Source: Eubacteriaceae bacterium
GTDB taxonomy: Bacteria; Bacillota; Clostridia; Lachnospirales; Lachnospiraceae
Assembly (NCBI GenBank): GCA_910574015.1
Contig: CAJSYQ010000023.1
Coordinates: 1 to 59,834 of the forward strand
Reading direction: 5' to 3'
DNA length: 59,834 nucleotides
Under the pieces are notes generated by a model. It was not told the origin of the DNA. It worked only from the letters and a program-made list of their open reading frames with translations, and did not search any database. This document shows, piece by piece, positions 32,620-41,599 of the stretch. A program made the position numbers and the translations under genes. Within the stretch, counting starts at the first letter, position 1, and each line of letters begins with the position of its first letter.

Positions 32620-33660
32620 TCACACATTTTCAAATTCTGTTCTGACATTCCGCAGACATTCCATAAGTTTTGGAGAGAATACGCCGCATTCGCCGTTGAT
32701 GATCATACGGAAGGCATGATCCTTTGGAATGGCGTCCTTATATACTCGTTCGTTCGTCAGGGCATCGTATACATCGGCAATGGAGACGATTTGTGCGGAA
32801 AGAGGGATTTCCGATCCCCGCAGGCCATCCGGGTAACCGCTTCCATCATATCGCTCGTGATGGGAGTGGCAGATTTCCTTGCAGACCTTTGAGTACTCGT
32901 CACTCCATATGCCTCTCATATTATCCAAAATCTCGCAGCCGCTGATGGTATGGGATTTGATGTATTCGAATTCCTGGTCGGTAAGGCGTCCCGGTTTCAT
33001 CAGTATTTTATCCGGAAGGGCAATCTTCCCGATGTCGTGCAGGGGACTTGCAGTAACAATAACTGATACTTTCTCTGGTGTAAGATTAAATTCAGGAAAG
33101 CAATTCATCGCCTCTGTGGCAAGAATCCTGGTATATTCTTTTACCCGGTGTATATGTTCGCCGCTTTCCACATTGCGGTATTCTACGATATCCCCCAGTG
33201 CATCAATTATCGTTTCGTTGCTTTTCGTCAGACGGTCTGACTGCAGCTTCAGAAGCTTGTGCTGTTTCTGCATCGTATTCTGGTATTGGTACAGCCGGAT
33301 GCAGTTTTGGATTCTATGTTTGACCAGACTGGGATCAAATGGCGCGCAGATAAATTCTGCGATATTATATTTGCAGAGCTCATCCCCAAGGCCCGGGGGA
33401 ATTTCGCTGCAGACAGCCAGAAGAGGTATTCTGTCACATTTGCTGTTCTGCCGGATCATTTTTGCCAGCGTAAATTTCTGCGATCTCAATGTGGGATAAT
33501 CGGCCAGTATGGCAGCAATGGTCTCGGAATCATGGGTGAGAAAGTCATTTATCTTTCTGATATCCGTGATTTCGGCAAGGACATAATCCTCATTCAGGAT
33601 TCTTTTTAATAACGGATAGTTTTGTTCTTGAGGATCGATCAGTATGATTTTATTTTGCAT
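32620..33660 (-). CDS. Response regulator with HD-GYP phosphodiesterase domain
   Basis: 346 residues from the ATG at 33660 behind GGAGGTAAAC. Residues 1-115 form a receiver-like domain; the usual phospho-acceptor region reads A-A-I-L-A-D-Y-P, so an Asp is present, although the acidic pocket looks diverged. Residues 160-346 are an HD-GYP domain: H-I-H-R-V, S-P-L-H-D-I-G-K, H-S-H-H-E-R-Y-D-G-S-G-Y-P and A-D-V-Y-D-A-L. HD-GYP enzymes hydrolyse cyclic di-GMP. It lies next to the FapA-like gene and may tie second-messenger level to surface or flagellar functions. Confidence 0.88.
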   Translation of the reverse strand: MQNKIILIDPQEQNYPLLKRILNEDYVLAEITDIRKINDFLTHDSETIAAILADYPTLRSQKFTLAKMIRQNSKCDRIPLLAVCSEIPPGLGDELCKYNIAEFICAPFDPSLVKHRIQNCIRLYQYQNTMQKQHKLLKLQSDRLTKSNETIIDALGDIVEYRNVESGEHIHRVKEYTRILATEAMNCFPEFNLTPEKVSVIVTASPLHDIGKIALPDKILMKPGRLTDQEFEYIKSHTISGCEILDNMRGIWSDEYSKVCKEICHSHHERYDGSGYPDGLRGSEIPLSAQIVSIADVYDALTNERVYKDAIPKDHAFRMIINGECGVFSPKLMECLRNVRTEFENV

Positions 33661-33684
33661 GTTTACCTCCATTATGTGCAAGAG

Positions 33685-35868
33685 TTATGATTCAAGATTG
33701 ATGGCACCATCTGTATTCTTCCGGAATGTTACCTGCCGGAGCTGATCACCGCGCCAGATGGTTCCGCTGATTTCGATCACCACATTGTCATACAATATAT
33801 TGCGGATGACCACGCAGGCGGCGTCTGTTTTCTCCAATCGGTCCTTCATCTGTTCTGTCTCTTTTTCCAGATCAGAGAGCTGTTTTTGTTTGGCGTCGAT
33901 GGCCTCCTCCAGTTCCAGATAGGGTTTCATCGTGTTGCGGACCTCCGGTTTGAACCGGCGGCGGTAATCCTCATAGGCATGTCTGAGTAAGTTTAGCTCT
34001 TCCTGTATTTCCTTTACCTGGTGTGTGAGCCCTGCACTTTCTTTCTGAAGATCCTCTGTGATTCCAGTGGTGAGGCTGGTTGGTACGCCAGCGGCATTGC
34101 CTGCATTCATGATCTGGAATCCAGATTCAGAATAGGCGGTTCCTCCGGCGATCATTCCCTTTCCGTCCAGGGCGGAGATGATCCCCCTGGCGAAGAGCCT
34201 GCTGTTGAGGCAGTAAGCGGCCTGAATCTCTCCCTCTGCATACAGATTGGCGGATTCAAAATAATGGCCGACGATATTTTGGGCAGCGCGTACCGCTCCT
34301 GCACCGCTGGCATTGATGCCCTGCCTGATCAGGATATTGCCGTCGCAAGAGAGATCTGCCGCTTCTACATAGCCGTTTACAACGATATCTCCGGTGGCAT
34401 GGAGTACGGCGCCGGTTCCTATGTTTCCGTTTACCTGAATACTTCCGTCAAAATCAATGTCTCCGCCAGCTGCCGTAACATCCTCCAGAACGAGAAGGCT
34501 TGTGATATCCATCCTGTCTCCATTCACTTCGATGCGTCCGGTGTTAGTGGCAATATAGGTTTTCTGATCCGGCAGAACCTTAAAGCCGATCCCGGTCAGG
34601 CGGGGTTGCTCTTTTCCTGATCTGGATGGCAGGAGCTGGCCGGTCACTGATTTTCCCGGGGTCCCTTCCTGGGGTTCATGATAATAGGCAACTTTCTGAC
34701 CTTCTTCTACCAGCTCAAACCACTCCACACAGTGATAATCCACCGATCCGTCTGGCAGTTCTTTTGGTTTCCTGTTCAGGTCTGTGCGGAAAAAGAATTC
34801 GTACCATCCGTCGCTGCCCTCTTCCGCAGGAGTTCCGCGGGCGATAATGGTGCCGTTGCCTTTATATTTTCCGGAAATAAGCCCGTCAATGGCAATCTCA
34901 TCAATTCCGTGACGCACTCCCTGGGCCAGCAGTGCTGCCAGGATTACCTCTCTTTTGAGAAGAAGGTGGGAATCCGCCACATGAATAAAAGCGGTCATAC
35001 TGTCTTCACTGACTGAGATGTAGAAAGCCTCTCCGGGAACGGTTTCCTGACGAAATTGTTCTATATTTGTAGCTTCACCCTTTTCCAGGAGAAGCCTGCG
35101 CCGCCGCATCTCTTTAGTCGTATACATCAGACTGCTGTATCGGCTCACATCCAGCCGGAGTTCCAGTCCTTTGCGGATCTCTTCCATCTGTGAGTAGGAG
35201 TAGAGGGGATCTGCATATTGTGTGATGTCCAGCCGGAGTTCCAGTCCCAGCCGGATCTCTCTCATCTGGCGCCATGAATAGCCCGGATCCGCATACAGGG
35301 ATACATCGAGACCCTGCGAAAGTCCAGTGCTGATCTCGCGGATGGAATCCCCCTTATAATATGGTTTCAACCAGGGTTCAATGGGAATCCTCTTTTCCAC
35401 GGCATGCCGGATCGCTTTGAGCTGTTCTTCATCATACCCCTCTTTGATATAGGGGATAATTGATATGCCGGACAAAATAGATTTGCGCAGCTGCTGCAGG
35501 ATGCCTACCTTCAGATGCAGAAAGGGGGATAAGTTCATATCCTTTTCCAGTCCCTTTCGCAGCTCTCGCATTTTGGCATATGGCATATCGGGCTTGGCAT
35601 ATATGCTGACATCGATGCCTTTTTCCAGTCCCTTTCGGATCTCTTCCATCTGGAACCAGTCATAGCATGGATTGGCATAGTATTCTACGGGAAGCTGTTC
35701 CTGAAGTCCCAGCCGGATCTGGTACATCTGGATAGCCATATAATCCTTGCTGGCATAGCTGGCCACATGCAGACCGGCTTCCATTCCCATGATGATTTCA
35801 TGGATTTGATCGGCAGAAAAGCCTTTCTTCTGTAAAATAATCTGTATATCCGCTATTTTTTCTTTCAT
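33685..35868 (-). CDS. FapA-like (DUF342) protein with N-terminal repeat array
   Basis: 727 residues. Residues 16-270 consist of about ten repeats of 24-26 residues with the core Q-M-x-E-I-R-x-G-L-E-x-x-L-D-V-S-x-Y-A-D-P-x-Y. From about 285 to 560 comes the FapA/DUF342 body: a glycine-rich stacked beta region (G-G-D-I-D-F-D-G-S-I-Q-V-N-G-N-I-G) of the polymer-forming helix type, then a coiled coil (about 600-690) and a short basic end. The family is linked to flagellar assembly and cell-surface processes. It lies 24 bases before the HD-GYP gene on the same strand, so they form an operon. The repeats are unusual for this family. Confidence 0.82.
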   Translation of the reverse strand: MKEKIADIQIILQKKGFSADQIHEIIMGMEAGLHVASYASKDYMAIQMYQIRLGLQEQLPVEYYANPCYDWFQMEEIRKGLEKGIDVSIYAKPDMPYAKMRELRKGLEKDMNLSPFLHLKVGILQQLRKSILSGISIIPYIKEGYDEEQLKAIRHAVEKRIPIEPWLKPYYKGDSIREISTGLSQGLDVSLYADPGYSWRQMREIRLGLELRLDITQYADPLYSYSQMEEIRKGLELRLDVSRYSSLMYTTKEMRRRRLLLEKGEATNIEQFRQETVPGEAFYISVSEDSMTAFIHVADSHLLLKREVILAALLAQGVRHGIDEIAIDGLISGKYKGNGTIIARGTPAEEGSDGWYEFFFRTDLNRKPKELPDGSVDYHCVEWFELVEEGQKVAYYHEPQEGTPGKSVTGQLLPSRSGKEQPRLTGIGFKVLPDQKTYIATNTGRIEVNGDRMDITSLLVLEDVTAAGGDIDFDGSIQVNGNIGTGAVLHATGDIVVNGYVEAADLSCDGNILIRQGINASGAGAVRAAQNIVGHYFESANLYAEGEIQAAYCLNSRLFARGIISALDGKGMIAGGTAYSESGFQIMNAGNAAGVPTSLTTGITEDLQKESAGLTHQVKEIQEELNLLRHAYEDYRRRFKPEVRNTMKPYLELEEAIDAKQKQLSDLEKETEQMKDRLEKTDAACVVIRNILYDNVVIEISGTIWRGDQLRQVTFRKNTDGAINLES

Positions 35869-36012
35869 TTCTTATTCCTTTGATACATCCGCATTATAGT
35901 ATGATGTTAGTATACTAAGAAATATTCTGATTTGTCAAACCTAAAAGCGCAAAAAAAAATTTGTTTTTCTTCTTGACATTTTCAGGAAACCGTGGTAACA
36001 TAACTCTTGCAT

Positions 36013-36096
36013 GCAGGAATGGCGGAATTGGCAGACGCGCACGGTTCAGGTCCGTGTGGTAGCAATACCATGAGGGTTCAAGTCCCTTTTCCTGCA
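36013..36096 (+). tRNA. tRNA-Leu (anticodon CAG)
   Basis: An 84-base cloverleaf with an acceptor stem GCAGGAA/TTCCTGC, D arm around GGCGGAATTGGCAGACGC, anticodon arm CACGG-TTCAGGT-CCGTG with anticodon CAG, a long variable arm as in class II tRNAs, and T arm GGGTTCAAGTCCC. The discriminator base is A and CCA is not encoded. A run of eight T follows directly and acts as terminator. Confidence 0.96.
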
Positions 36097-36177
36097 TTTT
36101 TTTTATTAGCGGGACAGCGGATAAATTTCATGATGCATAGAGGCAGGGTTAGATTTCCATATGGGGTCTAACCTGTT

Positions 36178-36639
36178 TTATTGATAATAGTTTTCAATAT
36201 AATGGATCCATTCTTCATAAATCATTTTTTTAGACTTATCAAAACATGCCTCATAATTTTCTGTTTCCACAAGCTTTAGCACTGTATCCCAGCCATATGT
36301 TCTATCCAAATATTCAATATACGTATGTGCAAAAGTATAACCGCCGCAATTTGAAAAGGTAAGTGGATTGTTTGAAGCTGTATCGTCGTATGTTGGTAAA
36401 GCAAAAGCTTCTAAGTACGCTTTGTAAAATGGTTCTCCATTACTTAAATACAAGGCTGCCCCCTCTGTAAGCCACAAAGCAACATCTTCATTGATGACAC
36501 TGATATAGGCGTGTACAATTTCATGCAGTACGGCGTATTTATTATCATCATAATCATGCGCCGCTCCTGGATTTGCCGGCGATGTTAAGATAACGTCTGT
36601 TCCGATATTATCACCAATATACGAGATTACTTTATATGA
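36178..36639 (-). pseudogene. 5'-truncated zinc metallopeptidase (gluzincin type)
   Basis: The minus-strand frame is open from just behind the LuxR gene stop and has no start codon near its beginning. It encodes V-L-H-E-I-V-H-A-Y, an HExxH zinc site, then V-A-L-W-L-T-E-G-A-A-L-Y with the third-ligand Glu and a C-terminal helical part (W-D-T-V-L-K-L-V-E). Families of this type have 100 or more residues before the zinc site, which are missing here. A short ATG-started frame (36178-36477) omits the HExxH motif and is not a functional protein. Probably a deletion remnant. Confidence 0.7.
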
Positions 36640-36641
36640 CT

Positions 36642-37475
36642 TCAGTCATTTTCTTTTACAAACCTATGGTATTTTATGATTAGAGTGTTGCGTTCCCTGG
36701 TTCCGATCTTTTCGTAGATAGAGGAGATATAATTTTTTACTGTTCCATTAGATAAACACAATCGGTCAGCAATCTGCATATTGGTATACCCGCTTACAAT
36801 CAGAACAAATACAGACCTTTCACGTTCTGTCAAAGCTTCCAGCATCGTCTCAAATTCTTTTTTTTCTTCTATTTGTAAGTCGGTATCCTCCTTTGTAGAA
36901 TCTCCTTTTGAAGGAGCAATATGCAGAATGAGTTCCATATATCGATCCACCATCAGGAAGATAAGAAAAAAGAACCCAGAATACTGCAGGCATCGAGGGA
37001 CTGCACCATATCTGAGTATTGCATCTATCCCTGTAAAGGGCTCGATCCACGGCTGGAGTAAATATACTCCTGTAATGATATGCGACAATAAAATAGACAA
37101 AACAGATAGTATTCCGGAATAATACAGCAGGCGTTTATTCATATAAAATCCGGCTATGATAGAAGGTATGACAAAAACGATCACCGCTTGAAAGGTAAAT
37201 AGCACATACGACGTCCCGGCCATAACTGCCGTGGCAGTCACAATAAGATATTTCATCGTATTATTATAAAAATGAAATTTTAGCACCATAACAGCAGGTA
37301 CAGCCAGAGTGACCAGCCCTGCCAGCAGCAGAACCATGGTCATAGGAAAATAGATGTCAAATACCCCGATCCAGCAAAGCAGATCGATCAATAGGACAAT
37401 TCCCCAGATTCCTAAGAGCCCCCTGGCCGCATTTTCATTAATTTCTGCTTCATTCTTTTTTAAGATAATATCCAT
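36642..37475 (-). CDS. Membrane-anchored LuxR-type transcriptional regulator
   Basis: 277 residues. The first 175 hold about six hydrophobic segments (for example G-I-W-G-I-V-L-L-I-D-L-L and A-V-I-V-F-V-I-P-S-I-I). The C-terminal 65 residues are a LuxR/GerE helix-turn-helix (L-T-E-R-E-R-S-V-F-V-L-I-V-S-G-Y-T-N-M-Q-I-A-D-R-L-C-L-S-N-G-T-V-K-N-Y in short pieces). Such membrane one-component regulators occur in several copies in Lachnospiraceae. It stands two bases before the truncated peptidase remnant, so the deletion ended near its stop. Target genes are unknown. Confidence 0.83.
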   Translation of the reverse strand: MDIILKKNEAEINENAARGLLGIWGIVLLIDLLCWIGVFDIYFPMTMVLLLAGLVTLAVPAVMVLKFHFYNNTMKYLIVTATAVMAGTSYVLFTFQAVIVFVIPSIIAGFYMNKRLLYYSGILSVLSILLSHIITGVYLLQPWIEPFTGIDAILRYGAVPRCLQYSGFFFLIFLMVDRYMELILHIAPSKGDSTKEDTDLQIEEKKEFETMLEALTERERSVFVLIVSGYTNMQIADRLCLSNGTVKNYISSIYEKIGTRERNTLIIKYHRFVKEND

Positions 37476-37532
37476 AATCTTTCTTTCTCATATCTTTTCA
37501 TCTGCCAAAATCGTGTTGCCCTGTCAGCCTGT

Positions 37533-39377
37533 TTATGCCCGCAGATCAAAATTATATCGTTTCAGGTCTCCCACAGGGGCATCGGCGCCGATAAAATCCT
37601 TTACTACATCCATGTCCTTTTGTTTCATGGAGAGCTGTGATGTAAAGGCGTAGCCCTGTTCATTTATGGCATCATTCAGTAGTTCGATATTCCGTTCCAG
37701 CAGGTCCTTTGTTTCTTTTGTAGAAACAAAGAAATTGGCGGAGACAGCGGTGTTTTCTTTGAGGATCTGGATATCCAGAGTGCCCAGATGGTCCATATCC
37801 AGGTGCAAAAGTACGCTCAGCTTACCCGGGTTTCTGCGGAGAGCTTCTTTTCGTGTCATGACATACAGATCTCCGTGGGCCGTCTGGTTCTGCAGCCTAA
37901 GGGGCAGCTGTATATACTGGAAGGTCTGGTTCATCATTTTCATAAAATCCAGGTTGCTGCTCATATCAGAGGCATGCTGGGTCAGCTGGGAAAATACATT
38001 CTTCCCCAGCACCTGTTCGCTGAAATGGGACAGGCTCTCAAACTGGCGCGACATCTTATCATAGATTGTGTCCAGGGCCTGTTCCTTCTTTAATTGTTCC
38101 GGCGATACGGTCCAGCCTGAGATGAACTGAGCCTTAACCAGATTCTGGAATGACTTTGAGGTAAGAAGCTTCCCTGCCTGTTCCTCAGAGAGATCCGGTA
38201 ACATATTTTTTATTTCAGAGAGCAGCTGCCTGGCTGTGGCGGTGCCATCGGCCAGAGCCTGTTTACATTCGTCCGAAAGCGGATAATCAGACAGAAAGGC
38301 GGAGAAGGACTGGCGTTCTTCTGGTGACAGGATGAAGCCGGTCTGTTCATGGATAAACGGCGTGCGGAAATCCTCACTCAGTCCGGATTCCGTCAGGGCA
38401 GTCCTGGCGGCGGCATTGCCGTCAGTCAGAGTGGTGAACAGCTGTTTCATGCGGGCGAAAGGTCCCTGTGCCTGTTCGGCTTCTGCCGCGTCGTCCGGTG
38501 AGATCACTGTTTCTGCCAGTTTTGCGGCATCTCCGTCCACTTCCTCTGCGGAACCAGTCTCTGCTGTGCCGGTTTTCGCTGTCTGGTTTGGATCGGCGGG
38601 GACGGTGTCTGTTCCTTCGGCAGTTTCCAAAAGAGTATTTTCGACAGAAGCTGCCTTTTCCAAAAGAACCTGTTCCTCTGGTGTGGGATTTCCCTCCAGC
38701 ACCATAGCCAGTATACGGGAGCCGATCTCAGCGGAGAGCCGGGGAACCTGGCTGCCGATGGAATTCAGCATATTTCCGATATCATTGGTAAGAGAATCCA
38801 TTTTATTTAATAACTGATGGTTCTGATTCTGGTAATTTTCAAACTGTTTGACGGATTCCTGGGTCATGGGCAGATTCAGCCTTTTCATTGTGATAATGGC
38901 ATTCACATCTGCTTTAGGAAAGCGGGCGCACAGCTGGATGGAAGCCATGATATTCTCACGGCTGATGGACTGCTGGTTTTGCAAAAGGGAGCGCACCACC
39001 TCGATATTGCGGTCCGATTTGGGCAGGGCCGCCTCCTCCAGTGCCTGTTCGATGGTATCCTCTATATCTAATAGATAGGCTCCATTGACAGCCTTCATAT
39101 AGATTGTGTTCTGATCCAGAGAGGTGATCTGGAAAGCGGCTTTCTGGCCGATGGAATACTGACTGGCGTCGGGCAGCTTTCCGGTGAAAGAGGATCCGTC
39201 TTCCATGGAAAGGGTGATTTCACTGCCATGTACATCGCTGACAACTCCTTTCAGCGTCTGTCCCTCCTGGAGATGCAGGGTGGAACTTCCGGAACGGTAT
39301 GTCTGGGAGCGGGAGGAAGAGATGCCGGAGGATGCTCCCTGGGAATTGTTTTGGATTGAATTGCTGATGATGGCCAT
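37533..39377 (-). CDS. FliK-like protein (hook-length control C-terminal domain)
   Basis: 614 residues from the ATG at 39377 behind GAAAGGAGCATTGCC; the frame continues further upstream without a good start. The N-terminus is Ser/Gly-rich and followed by a small beta domain (L-K-G-V-V-S-D-V-H-G-S-E-I-T-L), the centre is acidic and low-complexity, and the C-terminal 120 residues match the FliK C-terminal domain (L-P-L-R-L-Q-N, then H-G-D-L-Y-V and V-L-L-H-L-D-M-D-H-L-G-T-L). No hook or basal-body genes adjoin it, so a flagellar role is inferred by family only. Confidence 0.78.
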   Translation of the reverse strand: MAIISNSIQNNSQGASSGISSSRSQTYRSGSSTLHLQEGQTLKGVVSDVHGSEITLSMEDGSSFTGKLPDASQYSIGQKAAFQITSLDQNTIYMKAVNGAYLLDIEDTIEQALEEAALPKSDRNIEVVRSLLQNQQSISRENIMASIQLCARFPKADVNAIITMKRLNLPMTQESVKQFENYQNQNHQLLNKMDSLTNDIGNMLNSIGSQVPRLSAEIGSRILAMVLEGNPTPEEQVLLEKAASVENTLLETAEGTDTVPADPNQTAKTGTAETGSAEEVDGDAAKLAETVISPDDAAEAEQAQGPFARMKQLFTTLTDGNAAARTALTESGLSEDFRTPFIHEQTGFILSPEERQSFSAFLSDYPLSDECKQALADGTATARQLLSEIKNMLPDLSEEQAGKLLTSKSFQNLVKAQFISGWTVSPEQLKKEQALDTIYDKMSRQFESLSHFSEQVLGKNVFSQLTQHASDMSSNLDFMKMMNQTFQYIQLPLRLQNQTAHGDLYVMTRKEALRRNPGKLSVLLHLDMDHLGTLDIQILKENTAVSANFFVSTKETKDLLERNIELLNDAINEQGYAFTSQLSMKQKDMDVVKDFIGADAPVGDLKRYNFDLRA

Positions 39378-39463
39378 GGCAATGCTCCTTTCTATCATAA
39401 CTGTAATTAGTATATCGACATTTCTTGTTTTTTTTGCAACCTTTTGTTCTGGATTCTGATATT

Positions 39464-40753
39464 CTAAAGCTTTACAAAAAAGCAACTCCCGCCCCCGGCA
39501 GCGTCTTCTATCCAGATGGAGCCCTGATGCGCCTCTATAATCTCTTTGGCAATGCAGAGTCCCAGGCCGAAATGTGCTCTATCTGTGTGGGCATGGTCGG
39601 ACCGGTAAAATCGGTCGAAGATCAATTCCTTTTCGGCATCGGGCACGCCGCAGCCTGTATCGGAAACCTCAAATAGCAGGCTGGAGGAGGTTGTTTTCAG
39701 TGTGAGCTGGATCTTTCCCCCGCTGGGAGTATAGGAGAGGGCATTATCCAGCAGGATGGAAAAGACTTGTGTGATCCGCTCCCTGTCGCAGATGAGACAC
39801 GGAGGATCCGGGAGGCAGTCAGGAAGTTTTATGGAGAGTTGGACTGCCCTCTTTGCCGCCATTGGCTCAAATTTCTCGTAGATGCCCAGAAGCAGTTCAT
39901 CTGGCTGACAGCGGGACAGGTGCAGGGGAAGGTGACCAGAGTCTGAGTTTGCCAGAAGGAGCATATCACGGATAAGATTATGCATATGGCCGCTCTCCTC
40001 TGTCATGAGGTCTAAAAAATGACTCTGTTCGGCAGGATCCGTCGTTTTTTGCAGTACCTCCAGTCCGGAGCGAAGGACGGCCAGAGGGGCTCGAAGCTCA
40101 TGGGAAGCGGAGGCGATGAAACGCATTTGTTTTTCCCGGTTTTTTTCTATCGGAGTGATCAGCCGTTTTGTAAATACCCAGGAAAATACCAGGATCAGGG
40201 AAACGGCGGCCAGATCTGTCAGGAAGATTACGAGACGCAGAAACCAGATCCTTTTTTCCTGCTGCCGGAGCGGGGTGAGAATCAGGAAGCCGAGATGCCT
40301 GGACTTTTTTGGTATCACGCCGGCAGAGGCGTAATAATTTTCTCCATCCGAGGAGGCAAAATCAAATTCCGTGTGGGCGATGACCTGACTGGGTTTTACG
40401 GAAAAGATGTCCATCTGATATTCTGTGGCGGCTGCCGCCAGCGCCTCCTTTTTGAGAAACTCTTCCTGCTCCGACTCATGATAATGTTCATAATATAGGG
40501 GATTTCCGTTGTCATAAAGATACAGCTGAAACTGCCCGCTTTCCTGAATCTGGTTCAGCCATTGATGGGAGATCGTGTCCTGTTCCTGCAGATGGATCAG
40601 AGCGGAATTTAACTGCCGCAGAAAGGCGGCGTTGTCCTCTGCCTTCAGGCTGTTTTCTGCGAAGATCAGACAGAGGAGGGTGAGAACGGTGAAGATGCAG
40701 CCCGTCACAAAGGTATAAAACAGTGCCAGCTGGTAGTGAAGTTTGTGAAACAT
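39464..40753 (-). CDS. Sensor histidine kinase
   Basis: 429 residues from the ATG at 40753 behind GGAGGAAGACGCTT. Two transmembrane segments (about 10-32 and 165-190) enclose an extracellular sensor region. The H box A-S-H-E-L-R-A-P-L contains the phosphorylated His near residue 220; N, G1 and G2 boxes follow (L-L-D-N-A-L, D-T-G-C-G-V-P, H-F-G-L-G-L). It is translated 16 bases after the response regulator, its obvious partner. The divergent operon at 41600 is the likely target. Confidence 0.92.
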   Translation of the reverse strand: MFHKLHYQLALFYTFVTGCIFTVLTLLCLIFAENSLKAEDNAAFLRQLNSALIHLQEQDTISHQWLNQIQESGQFQLYLYDNGNPLYYEHYHESEQEEFLKKEALAAAATEYQMDIFSVKPSQVIAHTEFDFASSDGENYYASAGVIPKKSRHLGFLILTPLRQQEKRIWFLRLVIFLTDLAAVSLILVFSWVFTKRLITPIEKNREKQMRFIASASHELRAPLAVLRSGLEVLQKTTDPAEQSHFLDLMTEESGHMHNLIRDMLLLANSDSGHLPLHLSRCQPDELLLGIYEKFEPMAAKRAVQLSIKLPDCLPDPPCLICDRERITQVFSILLDNALSYTPSGGKIQLTLKTTSSSLLFEVSDTGCGVPDAEKELIFDRFYRSDHAHTDRAHFGLGLCIAKEIIEAHQGSIWIEDAAGGGSCFFVKL

Positions 40754-40769
40754 AAGCGTCTTCCTCCTG

Positions 40770-41441
40770 TCACATTTCCAGCACATATCCAATTCCCCGT
40801 ACGGTTTTCACTCTCAGTTTACTTCCGGCGGAGGAAAGTCTTTTTCGGAGAAAGTGGATATACGTGTCCAAATTGCTCTCTTCTACTGGGGCATCTACCC
40901 CCCATACCCGGGAAAATAAGACCATACGGTGTATGACCTGACCGGGTTCCCGCAGAAATGTCTCCAAAAGCAGACCCTCCCGGCCGGACAGCGTGAGTTC
41001 CTGACCTGGCCCGTACAGGATCCGTCGGGAATGGTCATAGGAGATATCCGCCAGAGACAAAAGATTGTCATCCTCGTATCGGCCGCTCCGTCTGCCGAGA
41101 GAGCGGATGCGGGCTGACAGTTCCTCGAATTCAAAAGGTTTAACGATATAATCGTCGGCGCCGCTGTCCAATCCCTCGATCCGGTCGTACAGCTCGCCAA
41201 GTGCCGTGATAAAGATAATCGGAGTATCCACACCGGCACTTCTTGCCTTTTTCAGCACAAGCAGGCCGTTCATGGTGGGGAGCATGCGGTCCAGCAAAAC
41301 GAGATCATGGGCATTCTGAAGCAGAAGCTCCAGGCCGTCGCGCCCGTCATGGCACACATCTACCTCGTGTTTTTCCTGTTTCAGCTGGAAACAGAGAAAC
41401 TCGCATAATTTTTCATCATCTTCGATCAACAATAGTTTCAA
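40770..41441 (-). CDS. OmpR-family response regulator
   Basis: 223 residues. The receiver domain has the acidic pair E-D-D near the N-terminus, the phospho-acceptor Asp in L-V-L-L-D-R-M-L-P and the Lys in I-V-K-P-F-E-F. The C-terminal winged helix shows L-T-L-S-G-R-E-G-L-L-L and V-K-T-V-R-G-I-G-Y. It is the first gene of the two-gene system and is transcribed away from the solute-binding operon, sharing a 158-base promoter region with it. Confidence 0.94.
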   Translation of the reverse strand: MKLLLIEDDEKLCEFLCFQLKQEKHEVDVCHDGRDGLELLLQNAHDLVLLDRMLPTMNGLLVLKKARSAGVDTPIIFITALGELYDRIEGLDSGADDYIVKPFEFEELSARIRSLGRRSGRYEDDNLLSLADISYDHSRRILYGPGQELTLSGREGLLLETFLREPGQVIHRMVLFSRVWGVDAPVEESNLDTYIHFLRKRLSSAGSKLRVKTVRGIGYVLEM

Positions 41442-41530
41442 GGGAATCCCACCTTATTTATTATGATAGTAAAAGTTTACCATAAGAATCTTAAAAAATC
41501 CTTTAAATATAAAAATAAATTCCAGACAGA

Positions 41531-41564
41531 TTTAAAGAGCTTTTAAAGAAAGCGCTGTTACAAT
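41531..41564 (+). promoter_or_regulatory. Direct-repeat operator and -10 box before the lipoprotein operon
   Basis: TTTAAAGA occurs at 41531-41538 and 41542-41549, an 11-base period as used by OmpR-type regulators, and TACAAT at 41559-41564 is a plausible -10 box. The repeats sit where the -35 box would be, the usual arrangement for activation. The adjacent response regulator is the natural candidate to bind. Confidence 0.55.
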
Positions 41565-41599
41565 GGGATTGAAAAATAAAAAAGGCAGGGAGGAAGGAA

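Noticed and set aside
35915-36097. Minus-strand reading frame of 60 codons
   Set aside because: It covers the tRNA-Leu gene in antisense and has no ribosome site; it reflects tRNA sequence.
37533-39377. Flagellar gene cluster
   Set aside because: Only FliK-like and FapA-like proteins and the FlhA-like fusion appear; no hook, rod, motor or flagellin genes are present.
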